NCBI RefSeq assembly: GCF_030056815.1
Contig: NZ_JASHKR010000023.1
Coordinates: 1 to 64,000, forward strand
Direction: 5' to 3'
DNA: 64,000 bases
Origin: Rhodococcus sp. IEGM 1379
GTDB taxonomy: Bacteria > Actinomycetota > Actinomycetes > Mycobacteriales > Mycobacteriaceae
Shown: positions 55,012 through 63,799 of the stretch, piece after piece
Layout of the letters: the number at the start of each line of letters is the position of its first letter
Numbering within the stretch: the first letter of the stretch is position 1
Made by a program: the position numbers and the translations under genes
Notes under the pieces: model-generated
Told to the model about the DNA's origin: nothing
The model's database searches: none
What the model saw: only the letters and a program-made list of their open reading frames with translations

Positions 55012-56424
55012 TCAGCGGCGTCGTACCGTCAACTGGAACCCCTCGGGCATCAGTGTCAGTCGCTCGGCCACCTTCAGTTGATATCCGGGATCCGGTTCGA
55101 TGGTGTACTTCTGCAGAATCGTGCCGAGAACAAGAACTGCTTCGTGAATCGCGAATTGTCTACCGATGCACGCACGTTCGCCGGTTCCGAAAGGCTTGTA
55201 CATGTGCGCCGGTCTGGCCTTGATGTTGGCCGGCAGAAATCGATCCGGGTCGAAGGCTTCAGGATCGTTGCCCCACAATGGATCTCGATGCAATGACGGT
55301 ATGAGTACCAGCATCCAATCGCCCTTTTTCATCGGATACTTGCCGACCAGGGTGGTGTCTTTCCGTGCTGCGCGGCCGTAGGCGGGCGCTGTCGGCCACA
55401 GACGCAAGGACTCGTCGAGGACGCGTCGTACGTACCGTAATTTGGCGATCTTCTCGAACGGCGGTTCTTCATCGCCCCAAATCTGATCGACCTCGGCCTG
55501 AGCTTTGGCGAGAATATCCGGATTGTTTGCGAGGTAGTACAGGGCGAATGACAAAGCGCCGGAGGTTGTTTCATGTCCGGCAACCAGGAAGGTGACTACC
55601 TGGTGCCGAATGTTCAGTTCGTCGATTCGGTTCGGGTCGTTCTCCCGAGCCGCGCGCAACATGAGTTCCAGGAGGTCTTCGTGCGCGCCGCCGGGATTGT
55701 CGCGCCGCGCGCGAATCACCTCGTCCACCACTTCGGCCATGTAGGCCTTGCGAACGTCGTCGCGTCGGTCGGCTCGGCGCGCGAGAAGGCGACCTACCGC
55801 AGTCGATTTGATGAAGGTGGTTTGCTGCGAATGTGAGAGCGCACCGATCATCGCTTTGACAAACGGATGCTGTTCTTCACGATCGAACGAGTCGAAGGAG
55901 TAACTGAACCCGGTTCGTCCGATAGTTTCGAGCGTCAATTTGGTCATGTCGGCGGAAACGTCGACGGGGGAGTTGCTGCCGTGTTTGTTGCTGCTGTGTT
56001 TGTCCCAGTATCCGACGAGTTCGCTCGCGACATCGAGCATCGTGCGGTGATACGAGCGCATCGCGGCCTGGCTGAATGCCGGGGCCAGGAGGTTGTGGGC
56101 TTTACCCCAGTTGGGCTCGTGATTGTAGGCGGTGAAGAGGCCGTCGCCGCCGATGCCGCGCAGGGCTTTCACGCCGGGGGCCAGGTGTTTTACAAATCGG
56201 GACTCGTCGGAGAGTTCCGCGACCATGTCTGCCCCTGAGACGAACACGAATCGATTGCCGAGCACAGATCTTTCGAAGATCGGGCCCAGTTCGCGGCCGA
56301 TACTCACGGAGTTCTGCAGTGGTGTCCGGATGTTGATGCCGAGGACGTCGCCGACGATGGGGAGGCGCCGCGCTGGGTGCGGAATGGTGGCCTCGCCGGT
56401 AATCGGCGTTGCGTCGACGCTCAT
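55012..56424 (-). CDS. Stand-alone cytochrome P450, BM3-heme-domain-like (CYP102-like)
   Basis: 470 aa from ATG 56424 with a GGGGGA upstream. The I-helix is FLVAGHETTSGALSFAL, the ExxR pair is in RVLDESLRLWP, and the heme Cys is Cys419 in FGTGERACIGRQFA. The region LFTAYNHEPNWGKAHNLLAP and the whole length closely resemble the heme domain of P450 BM3 (CYP102A1), but the diflavin reductase half is absent: the frame ends in TVRRR and no reductase gene adjoins. It must use a separate electron donor. Fatty acids are the usual substrate of BM3 relatives; a steroid substrate is not indicated. It is divergent from a TetR gene. Confidence 0.92.
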   Translation of the reverse strand: MSVDATPITGEATIPHPARRLPIVGDVLGINIRTPLQNSVSIGRELGPIFERSVLGNRFVFVSGADMVAELSDESRFVKHLAPGVKALRGIGGDGLFTAYNHEPNWGKAHNLLAPAFSQAAMRSYHRTMLDVASELVGYWDKHSSNKHGSNSPVDVSADMTKLTLETIGRTGFSYSFDSFDREEQHPFVKAMIGALSHSQQTTFIKSTAVGRLLARRADRRDDVRKAYMAEVVDEVIRARRDNPGGAHEDLLELMLRAARENDPNRIDELNIRHQVVTFLVAGHETTSGALSFALYYLANNPDILAKAQAEVDQIWGDEEPPFEKIAKLRYVRRVLDESLRLWPTAPAYGRAARKDTTLVGKYPMKKGDWMLVLIPSLHRDPLWGNDPEAFDPDRFLPANIKARPAHMYKPFGTGERACIGRQFAIHEAVLVLGTILQKYTIEPDPGYQLKVAERLTLMPEGFQLTVRRR

Positions 56425-56448
56425 CGATAGTCCCCCGAGAAGAGTTCG

Positions 56449-56499
56449 CTTACTGAATTGGTGTCTGGTACGCAAAGTACGCCTTACTGAATCGGTGTC
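56449..56499. promoter_or_regulatory. Two direct repeats, candidate TetR operators of the P450 promoter
   Basis: A 17-base unit (cttactgaattggtgtc at 56449-56465) recurs at 56483-56499 with one change (T to C), 34 bases apart, in the divergent P450/tetR promoter region. Confidence 0.55.
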
Positions 56500-56520
56500 A
56501 AGTAGTCATCTGATCTCGCA

Positions 56521-56919
56521 ATGGCTACTCCACGAAGACGCCTGGATCGCGAGCAGCGTCGCACGCAGCTGCTCGATATCGGTACGCAACTTTTTGCCGA
56601 CCGATCGTACGAGGACGTCTGGATCGAAGAAGTCGCCGAGATCGCCGGGGTCTCCCGGGGACTCATGTACCACTACTTCCCGACCAAACGGGATTTCTTT
56701 GCGGCGATCGTCGAACACGAATTGGCGGAACAGCAGGCGCGCATTCTCGACGCGTGGGGATTCGAAGGTGAGCGTCGAGTACTTGCTGCCGTTGCTGTTC
56801 GTGGATGGATCGCCTTCGTGCGAGCTGTCTGCCTGGACTGGCTGGATCATCCGTCGATTCCGCAGGAGGAGTTGCGCGCGATCTGCTTGCGCACGTTGGC
56901 CGGAGCCCTCGGGAGTTAG
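56521..56919 (+). CDS. TetR-family regulator, probably with an internal deletion
   Basis: 132 aa only. The N-terminal DNA-binding domain is complete (ATG 56521; LDIGTQLFADRSYEDVWIEEVAE, then IAGVSRGLMYHYFPTKRDFF). The sequence then passes directly from VEHELAEQQARILDAWGFEG to VRGWIAFVRAVCLDWLDHPS and a normal-looking C-terminal end. In full-length relatives of this subgroup about 60-70 residues of ligand-binding helices lie between these parts; that is inference from the usual length of about 195. The deletion is in frame. It is next to the P450 and its repeats, so it may act as a non-inducible repressor or be inactive. Its end overlaps the BASS gene by four bases. Confidence 0.75.
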   Translation: MATPRRRLDREQRRTQLLDIGTQLFADRSYEDVWIEEVAEIAGVSRGLMYHYFPTKRDFFAAIVEHELAEQQARILDAWGFEGERRVLAAVAVRGWIAFVRAVCLDWLDHPSIPQEELRAICLRTLAGALGS

Positions 56920-57818
56920 TCGACCGCCGATGCGGTGGGAGGCCGAGCCTCTGTGAACTTCCGTGACTTGCTGGTGATCAAAGCGCCGAATCCCGCTGCA
57001 AGAGGGAACATTACGACGCCGTAGACCGCGGCCGGAACCGCCAGTTGAACGTTGTCCATCAGGCTGACTGCGATGGTGATTGCCAAAGTGCTGTTGTGGA
57101 TACCGATTTCCATGGAACTGGCGATAGCTTGACGATCCTCGAGACCGAAGACCTTGGGTACGACATATCCGATGGAGAGGCTCAGTACGCAGAACAAGGC
57201 TGCGACGATGCCGATGTCGAGAAGGTAGTCAGCGATGTTCGCGCGCTCCGAGATGACGGTTCCGGCAATGACCAGTGCCAGCACCGCAGCAGATCCGATG
57301 CGAACCGGCTTGTCCATACGCTCGGCAAAGGCGCTCGAGCGCAAGCGAACCCACATGCCGATGGCTACCGGAATCAGGACGACGGCAAAAACTTGCAGGA
57401 CCTTTGTGAACTGGAGGCCGAGGGTGCCGTCGGCGTCCTCAGGTTCGAAGTAGCCGAGCGCGAAGTTGGTGATCAGGGGCAAGGTGACGACGGCGATCAC
57501 TGAATTGACCGCGGTGAGCGTCACATTGAGTGCGACGTCGCCGCGGAAGAGGTGACTGAAGAGATTGGCTGTTGTTCCGCCCGGTGACGCGGCGAGGAGC
57601 ATCATGCCGACTGCCAAGAGCGGATCGAGATCGAAGAGGGTGACCAGACCGAAGGCGGCGGCGGGCAGCAATATCAGTTGGCAGACGAGAGCGATGGAGA
57701 CAGCTTTGGGCGCCTTCGCAACGCGGGCAAAATCACCGACGGTCAGTGAGAGTCCGAGGCCGAACATGATGATGGCGAGTGCGACCGGCAGGCCGACCGA
57801 CGTGAGAGCTGAGTCCAT
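56916..57818 (-). CDS. Bile acid:sodium symporter (BASS) family transporter
   Basis: 300 aa from ATG 57818; upstream in-frame codons add nothing conserved. About nine or ten membrane helices are visible. BASS features include IIMFGLGLSLTVGDFARV, the LAASPGGTTANLFSHLFRGDVALN motif and SMEIGIHNSTLAITIAVSL, with sodium-site-type residues. It may import organic anions; bile acid or steroid acids are attractive substrates here, but the family is broad, including pantoate and pyruvate carriers. Confidence 0.88.
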   Translation of the reverse strand: MDSALTSVGLPVALAIIMFGLGLSLTVGDFARVAKAPKAVSIALVCQLILLPAAAFGLVTLFDLDPLLAVGMMLLAASPGGTTANLFSHLFRGDVALNVTLTAVNSVIAVVTLPLITNFALGYFEPEDADGTLGLQFTKVLQVFAVVLIPVAIGMWVRLRSSAFAERMDKPVRIGSAAVLALVIAGTVISERANIADYLLDIGIVAALFCVLSLSIGYVVPKVFGLEDRQAIASSMEIGIHNSTLAITIAVSLMDNVQLAVPAAVYGVVMFPLAAGFGALITSKSRKFTEARPPTASAVD

Positions 57819-57951
57819 GGGTAATGGCTTCTTCCAGTTACTTGGGGAGAATTTTACTGAAACTACCGCGGTGCCCGATTCTGCGTGGCCATTTGGATAC
57901 ATTGGTGTATCGGGCCGTGACGGAGCGCCGGGGCACGGTTATCGTCGAACT

Positions 57952-58224
57952 ATGTGCCGAAACATCACCGAACTCCGTGGACTCGAACCGCCGGCCACAC
58001 CGGAGGAGATCGAGGCAGCATCTCGCCAATACATACGTAAGGTGAGTGGAATTGCCAAAGTCTCCGACGCCAACCGTGACGCTTTTGAGCAGGCTGTCCG
58101 TGAGGTCACCGCGACTACGACACGCCTGCTCAGTGAACTCCCGCCACGTAAGCAACCCCCGCAGACTGTTCCGCCGCTGCGTCGGCCGGAAGTAGTGGCG
58201 CGGATCGCGGCACGGACGTCCTGA
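57952..58224 (+). CDS. DUF2277 family protein
   Basis: 90 aa from ATG 57952. The N-terminus MCRNITELRGLEPPATPEEI and the following QYIRKVSG are the DUF2277 signature. Function is unknown; the family is widespread in actinobacteria. Five bases separate it from the DUF1023 hydrolase gene, so they are probably co-transcribed. Confidence 0.9.
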   Translation: MCRNITELRGLEPPATPEEIEAASRQYIRKVSGIAKVSDANRDAFEQAVREVTATTTRLLSELPPRKQPPQTVPPLRRPEVVARIAARTS

Positions 58225-58229
58225 TCCGA

Positions 58230-59651
58230 GTGGACCTCACCGATATTGCCGGGTGGGACGTCGAAGCGCTGGAACAGCTTGCCGGAGGTTTGGAAGGTGT
58301 GCTGGTTGCGTATCGCGTTCGGGACCTCCGGAGACGACTGGATTCTCTCTGTAAAGAAGCCGCTGCGGACGAACTGCAGATTCGTGACGACGGTTCCGTG
58401 TCAGCCGTAGCGCCGATCACGGAGGGGCATCCACTTCACGTTCACGCCGCGATGCTGTCCGCCGCCGCACGTGAGCTGATCGGTGAGGCCCTGCTGGTAT
58501 CGGCAGATCTGCACCATGCGACGTCTGTGACGTCTCGAGTCGGGACGGACCTGCGGGACAAGGCTGTCCGTATCAACGAAGAATGGCGCGGCTTCACTGC
58601 TGCGCGGCGACACGAGATGGTGCTTCGCGCACCGGATTTGATCGCCAATCTCGACGGCATTCCGTCGTCCGTCCGGAGTGCAGTGAATCTGCGACGGACT
58701 CAGGCCGAACGTGCTCGACTGCAAGATGATTCGGTTCGCATCTCGCAAGAACTTCACCGGGAGTTCTTCGGCGGCAGATTGAGTAATACCGGAGCCGGCA
58801 TGTGGTACGCCCAACGTAAGCTCGAGGATCTGGACGCTATCGACGAACTGCTCCACGAACAACCCGAGAGAAAACTCGTCCTCATGGACATGCGCTCGGG
58901 TGAACGCGGTTTTGCCGCAGTAGCAATCGGTGATCCGGACACTGCCGACCATATCGCCGTCACGATCCCCGGGCTCAACACGAACGTGAAGGATTCCCTG
59001 CGCGGAATGGTGAGTGAGGCAACACGATTGCGTGACGAAGCGCGCCGACAACTCGAGCACATCGGACGTGACGAGAGCGTAGCGGCCATTGCCTGGATCG
59101 GATACGACGCACCTCAGATTATCGGACCGGGGAAATTCGATATCGGCCGTGCGAGCTTCGACGTCAGTCGTTCTTCGAAAGCCGGGATTGCCGCCGACGC
59201 GTTGGGGAGCTTCTTCCATGGTTTGAGAGCGGCATCGAGCCAGTCGGATGTGCACATCACGGCGCTCGGACATTCTTACGGTTCACTCGCAACTTCACTT
59301 GCACTGCAACGGGGTGCGAGTGCATCAGTAGACGATGTTGTGTTCTACGGATCCCCGGGAGTGCGGGCCAAGGTCGAGGCGGACTTAGGGGTCGAGGATC
59401 GTCACGTCTACGTCATGAAGGCGGAAGGGGACAGTATCGCCGGGTTCGGACGCTTCGGTGGTGATCCGACGCGAACTGAGTTCCAACGGTTGTCGACAGC
59501 AGAGGGGATTACACCCGACGGAGTGAAGCACGAAAGGGCCTTCGGGCATGCCGAGTATGCGCGCACCGGTGACAACGGTGAACTGCGCATGGCCGGCTAC
59601 AACCTTGCCGTTGTAGTGGCCGGATTGCCGGAACGTGCCGTCCAAGCGTGA
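58230..59651 (+). CDS. DUF1023-type alpha/beta hydrolase
   Basis: 473 aa from GTG 58230. The N-terminal half is helical and charged (VRDLRRRLDSLCKEAAADEL and similar). The C-terminal half is a DUF1023-type alpha/beta hydrolase: AVTIPGLNTNVKDSL, AWIGYDAPQ, and the nucleophile elbow ITALGHSYGSLATSLAL, then DDVVFYGSPGVRA. Some mycobacterial relatives are exported or secretion-associated, but no signal is seen here. Substrate unknown. Confidence 0.85.
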   Translation: MDLTDIAGWDVEALEQLAGGLEGVLVAYRVRDLRRRLDSLCKEAAADELQIRDDGSVSAVAPITEGHPLHVHAAMLSAAARELIGEALLVSADLHHATSVTSRVGTDLRDKAVRINEEWRGFTAARRHEMVLRAPDLIANLDGIPSSVRSAVNLRRTQAERARLQDDSVRISQELHREFFGGRLSNTGAGMWYAQRKLEDLDAIDELLHEQPERKLVLMDMRSGERGFAAVAIGDPDTADHIAVTIPGLNTNVKDSLRGMVSEATRLRDEARRQLEHIGRDESVAAIAWIGYDAPQIIGPGKFDIGRASFDVSRSSKAGIAADALGSFFHGLRAASSQSDVHITALGHSYGSLATSLALQRGASASVDDVVFYGSPGVRAKVEADLGVEDRHVYVMKAEGDSIAGFGRFGGDPTRTEFQRLSTAEGITPDGVKHERAFGHAEYARTGDNGELRMAGYNLAVVVAGLPERAVQA

Positions 59652-59924
59652 GGGACGTGTTTGGCGTGCGTGATAAAAAATCTCCGAACTCGTCGTTGGC
59701 AGATGAATCTGGGAATGAAGTGGTTGACAAACGAAACGAAGATGAACAGGCAAGCGGCGAAACACATCTGGAGTTCGGGATTTGACGCGTTGTACTGCAC
59801 GGCGCTGGGAGCAGCGCCTGCGCTGCGTTGTAATGGTTATGCGCGTCTGATCGGTCGATAGAGATGATTCGGTCTGTGTCGAATCCAGGTACTTCGCGGG
59901 CATCGGTCCTCCTGAGCCGGTGGG
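59652..59924. other. Gene-free stretch after the Mce-associated gene
   Basis: This 273-base gap between convergent genes is less GC-rich than its surroundings in its first half (aaaaaatctccg, gaatgaagtgg). A 66-codon frame at 59661-59861 has no ribosome site or family features. No strong hairpin was seen. Confidence 0.5.
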
Positions 59925-60452
59925 TTATCTGGTCACGACGTTGTCCACAAGCCACTGGTCATTCGAACGGACGAGACTGAGGACCATTCGATACTTCTGT
60001 GAGTTTCCTTGCGGCGTAGCAACGTTCTTGGCTTCTTGGTCGACGAACACGAGAACTGTTGCAGAATCCGAGTCGACGCTTTCGACACCGACGTTTGTTG
60101 CTGTTGCGGTCGCCTGACCCTGGCCGCCGGCAACGACGTCGTGAAGTGAGTCCACCATCGTCTTGTAGGTGCCGGCAAACGACTCCGTCGACATGGACGC
60201 GATCTTGTCCTTGTTGGCGTCCAGATTCTGATAGTCGAAGGAGGACATGATGATCGAGTATTCACGTGCGGTGTCCATTGCTTCGGTTCGCAGTGAGTTT
60301 TCGGTGCGAGCCGAGAGCATCTGAAATGCCAGGGCCGCTAAGGCTCCGACGAGCACGATTGCCAGGACTGCAGTGAGGAAGGACCGTCGGCGCGGTTTCT
60401 CGGCGGTCTCGATGTCGACAATCTCGATCTGTGCAGTATCAACGGGGGCCAT
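59925..60452 (-). CDS. Mce-associated membrane protein
   Basis: 175 aa from ATG 60452, overlapping the mceF end by 14 bases. A short basic cytoplasmic start (TAEKPRRRS) precedes one membrane helix (FLTAVLAIVLVGALAALAFQ); the rest is an extracytoplasmic domain with the pattern YSIIMSSFDYQNLDANKDKI and a closing VLSLVRSNDQWLVDNVVTR typical of Mas/Mam proteins. Such proteins stabilise the Mce transporter. Last gene of the Mce operon. Confidence 0.88.
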   Translation of the reverse strand: MAPVDTAQIEIVDIETAEKPRRRSFLTAVLAIVLVGALAALAFQMLSARTENSLRTEAMDTAREYSIIMSSFDYQNLDANKDKIASMSTESFAGTYKTMVDSLHDVVAGGQGQATATATNVGVESVDSDSATVLVFVDQEAKNVATPQGNSQKYRMVLSLVRSNDQWLVDNVVTR

Positions 60453-61659
60453 TTCCCAGTCCTTCCAACATCATTCTCCAGTAGTTCAGGGCATCGACGC
60501 CGGTCGGAATCAGAATCGGATCAGGCACGATCGGCGGTCCGATCGGGGTGCCGGGGATAGTTGAGTTCTGCAATCCCAGATTGTCGGGCCGCGGTGCATT
60601 CTGCGCTCCGCGTTGGACCAGATCGTTGCCCGGGGGACAGTACAGTGCGAGACTCGGGCTGGCGGGGCTGAGATCACCGACCTCATGCCTCGGGGTGTCG
60701 TAATTGCAGACGGGTCCTTGCGTGGCGACCAACGCGAAGTCTGCGCGGTCTCCGTTGACTATGGATGCCAGTTTGGCGAGGCCTTCTGGAATTGTCACAA
60801 GTCCGGTTTCGAGAGCGTTGGTTCGATCGGCGATGATCGGTGCAACGGCGACGAGGTTGGCCAAGACCGCACCAAAGGTGTTGTGGTACTTGTCGAAGAG
60901 TTGCTGGGCGCTAGTGAGAGCGGCTGGTGAGTGATCGGTGAGGTAGATCAGCACCGGAGCGTTGGAATCGAGTTGCTGCGTGAAATTCTTGGCAGCTGAC
61001 ATTCCACGAACAAACGAATCCGATTGCCCAGCCATGGAATCCACCAGGGTGGAGGTGCGCGAGAGCAACGCCGCCAATTCGGTGGACTGATCGTTCAACT
61101 GGGCGGAGAGTGTTCCACCGTTATCGATCATGGTGCGCAGGCTGGGGCCGAGTCCGTTGAACGACTTGTCCAATTCGGTTCCGATATCACTGATCGCCTG
61201 TGGGTCTATGCCCTCGAGTACATCCGACGCCTGAAGCATCAACTGACTCATCTGGACTGGTTGCTGATCCGCCGGCATGGCTATCTCGTCGCCGTCTTCG
61301 AGATACGGTCCCCGATCGGCCTGAGGATAGATATCGACGTTCTGGATTCCGGCGGCACTTCCCATCGTTACCTTGGCGATGCTGTCGCTGGGTATCTCGG
61401 TGTCGCCGCCCAGCGAAAGCTCGATACGAGCTGAGCGGGTACTGGGATCGAGCGCGACGTCGCTGACCTTGCCCACCTGGACGCCGCGATACGTGACGCC
61501 GGTTCCCTTGGTCAACCCGAAAGCGTCGGACATACTGGCGTGCAGACGAATATGATCGCCGAGACCCTGCGGGCCCACGACGTAGACGATGCCGAAAGGG
61601 ATCACCACGATTGCGGTGATAGCGAACAAGACGAGTTGGACGAGAGCGAGTCGTTTCAT
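60439..61659 (-). CDS. MceF-type MCE family protein
   Basis: 406 aa from ATG 61659 in an ATGA overlap with mceE. The N-terminal membrane helix (LVQLVLFAITAIVVIPFGIVYV) acts as an anchor. The MlaD/MCE domain follows: SDAFGLTKGTGVTYRGVQVG and SLGGDTEIPSDSIAKVTMGS. Then comes a long helical region, and the C-terminus is Pro-rich with NLGLQNSTIPGTPIGP. MceF is the last of the six substrate-tunnel subunits. Confidence 0.9.
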   Translation of the reverse strand: MKRLALVQLVLFAITAIVVIPFGIVYVVGPQGLGDHIRLHASMSDAFGLTKGTGVTYRGVQVGKVSDVALDPSTRSARIELSLGGDTEIPSDSIAKVTMGSAAGIQNVDIYPQADRGPYLEDGDEIAMPADQQPVQMSQLMLQASDVLEGIDPQAISDIGTELDKSFNGLGPSLRTMIDNGGTLSAQLNDQSTELAALLSRTSTLVDSMAGQSDSFVRGMSAAKNFTQQLDSNAPVLIYLTDHSPAALTSAQQLFDKYHNTFGAVLANLVAVAPIIADRTNALETGLVTIPEGLAKLASIVNGDRADFALVATQGPVCNYDTPRHEVGDLSPASPSLALYCPPGNDLVQRGAQNAPRPDNLGLQNSTIPGTPIGPPIVPDPILIPTGVDALNYWRMMLEGLGNGPR

Positions 61660-62723
61660 CGAATGCCTCCCTGCAGCAGATCAGTGAGAGTTCCGACCGG
61701 ACCCGTGCTTGCATTGTGCCCCGTGATGCCACCGGTCAGGAGCTTGTCGATGCTTCCCGGAACATCCAGCGCGCCATCGAAAACCAGATAGTCTCCGCGA
61801 ACTGCCCGCGTGAAATTTTCGAGCATCCCGTTCATGTTGGCCAGTGTCGTACCGATTTCGGAGTTGAACGAATCCAGTGTTCCCACAACGGTAGCCGCAT
61901 CCTGCAACGTACTGTCGAGTCCTTGCGGTGACGAGTCGAGAATACGGTTGGCATTGGTGGCAAGCTGTGCGGTCGAGTTCAGCAGACTCGAAATCTGGTC
62001 TTTCTGTCCCACGAGTATGGAGACGACCTCAGGCACGGAATCCAAGTAGCCCTCGATGACCTCGCGTTGCCCGGCCATCTGAGACGAGACCCGCGCAGCG
62101 AGGTCGACAGCGTCGTTGAACTCGTCCTGATGGGTACTCGCGGTAGCCGTCAACGAGGTGAGAGTGTCGGTGAGCGAGCGCACTTCCGCTGACTTGCCGG
62201 AAAATGCGATGTTCAGTTCGCGCACAACGGTATCGAGTTGGTCGATACCACTGCCGGTGATCACGGTGCCGAGTGTGGCAAGCGCGCTCTCGACCTGTGG
62301 CCCTATCTCGGTGCGCGACTCGGGGATCGTCTCACCGTCGCTCAACCTTGCGCCCGAAGGCACCTCCGGTACTCGAAGTCGAATGAACGGGTTGCCTAGT
62401 GCTGAGGGGAGTTCGACTGCGGCTTGGACGTTGTCCGGCAACTGCGTCGCGGTATCCAAACTCAGCGTGACCCGGGCTCCGGAGACGTCGGTGGACAGCT
62501 CCGATACCCGTCCGATTACCTTCTGCCCGCTCCGGACGTCGGCTCCCAAAACCAGACCGTCGGCACCTGCGAGTTGTACGTCCACGGTGTAGGCATCGCC
62601 GTCGGCGGACCGTCCCAGCGGAAGGTCCTGAATGCCGGCGCTACAGCCGCCGAATGCCATGACCGCGACGACACCGATACTGACAGCAACTACACCGGCC
62701 ACCATTCTCGCCGACGGTTTCAT
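61656..62723 (-). CDS. MceE-type MCE family lipoprotein
   Basis: 355 aa from ATG 62723. A lipoprotein signal with the lipobox AFGGC (Cys at about 27) identifies it as the MceE/LprK-like subunit. The MCE domain runs through VDVQLAGADGLVLGADVRSG and VELPSALGNPFIRLRV. Helical region follows. Overlaps mceD by one base and mceF by four, in the canonical order. Confidence 0.9.
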   Translation of the reverse strand: MKPSARMVAGVVAVSIGVVAVMAFGGCSAGIQDLPLGRSADGDAYTVDVQLAGADGLVLGADVRSGQKVIGRVSELSTDVSGARVTLSLDTATQLPDNVQAAVELPSALGNPFIRLRVPEVPSGARLSDGETIPESRTEIGPQVESALATLGTVITGSGIDQLDTVVRELNIAFSGKSAEVRSLTDTLTSLTATASTHQDEFNDAVDLAARVSSQMAGQREVIEGYLDSVPEVVSILVGQKDQISSLLNSTAQLATNANRILDSSPQGLDSTLQDAATVVGTLDSFNSEIGTTLANMNGMLENFTRAVRGDYLVFDGALDVPGSIDKLLTGGITGHNASTGPVGTLTDLLQGGIR

Positions 62724-63799
62724 CAGTTGCCACCAAGTGTCGAAGCGATGCCCAAGGGGTCGGATGCACTGAGCGGGAAGGAAATCGGATTTGTGAACCC
62801 GGCGCCCGTGCAGATCGGCAACTTGTATGTCTCACACAGTGGCTTGGCCACGGCGAACTGGGTGAGGGCCGTCGAGACGTTGAGACGAATTCGTCCACGC
62901 CCGTCGGGGCCGATGGTGTTCGAGAGATTCTGCATCATCAACGGAACGAGGTCCATGAACTCGGCGAGGCCGGGTTGTCGGGTGGCAAGGGTGTCACCCA
63001 GGATCCGAACATTGTCCGCGATGGTGCCGACGTCGTCGCCATGGTTGGTCATGAAGGTATTCAGCTGATCGAACACGACCTGCAGATCCTGAAGCGGCTC
63101 GGAGATGTCCATGTTCTGGCTTGACCACTGGTCGCCCAACTCCCCGAGATCGCTCACCAGTTCATCGAGACTGACTTGCCGTGAATCCAACGCTTCCATC
63201 AACGAGTTCAGGTTGTCGACGAGTGCCCCGATGTCCTCGGACCGGGCGCCGACAACTCCGGTGGCGGTACTGAGATTGCGGATCGCGGTGTTGAACTGAT
63301 CGCCTTGGCCTTTCCAGCCGGTCGCACTGCTTGCGACCAGTTCTCCGAGATTGCCGCCGTCGGAACCGAATACACTTGCCAAAGTGCTGACGCTGCCCAT
63401 CAGTCCGTCGAAGTCGATGGGGGCATGAGCGCGCTCGATCGGAATGATCGCGCCGTCTTCCAGCGTGGCGCCGCCGGTATAGGCCGGGCCGAGTTCGACA
63501 TGACGGTCGCTGATCACCGACGGATTGAGAACGTAGGCAGAAGCATTCGACGGTAGTTCGACGGATTTCGGCATGGACATGGCAACTCGAACCGACGTTC
63601 CACGAGGTTCCAGCGAAGTAACCGTTCCCACCCCGACGCCCAAGACGGTCACCTTGCTGCCCTCGAAGATACCGCCGACGTAGCTGAAGTCGGCATAGAC
63701 GGTCTTGGACTGATCGGTACGTCCGAAGATGTACCAGCCGGGGAGAGCAATCGCGAGAGTCACGACGAGGAACGCAGTGACAGCCTTTCGGGTATTCAC
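62723..63799 (-). CDS. MceD-type MCE family protein
   Basis: 358 aa from GTG 63799. One N-terminal anchor helix (AVTAFLVVTLAIALPGWYIF) is followed by the MCE domain DFSYVGGIFEGSKVTVLGVG and a helical segment, ending with LCETYKLPICTGAGF (two Cys). It is shorter than M. tuberculosis Mce4D (about 450 aa), so identity as mce4 cannot be claimed from this gene. It overlaps mceC by four bases (GTGA). Confidence 0.88.
   Translation of the reverse strand: MNTRKAVTAFLVVTLAIALPGWYIFGRTDQSKTVYADFSYVGGIFEGSKVTVLGVGVGTVTSLEPRGTSVRVAMSMPKSVELPSNASAYVLNPSVISDRHVELGPAYTGGATLEDGAIIPIERAHAPIDFDGLMGSVSTLASVFGSDGGNLGELVASSATGWKGQGDQFNTAIRNLSTATGVVGARSEDIGALVDNLNSLMEALDSRQVSLDELVSDLGELGDQWSSQNMDISEPLQDLQVVFDQLNTFMTNHGDDVGTIADNVRILGDTLATRQPGLAEFMDLVPLMMQNLSNTIGPDGRGRIRLNVSTALTQFAVAKPLCETYKLPICTGAGFTNPISFPLSASDPLGIASTLGGN

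Noticed and set aside
59661-59861. 66-codon plus-strand ORF
   Set aside because: No ribosome site, no conserved features, and it lies between convergent genes.
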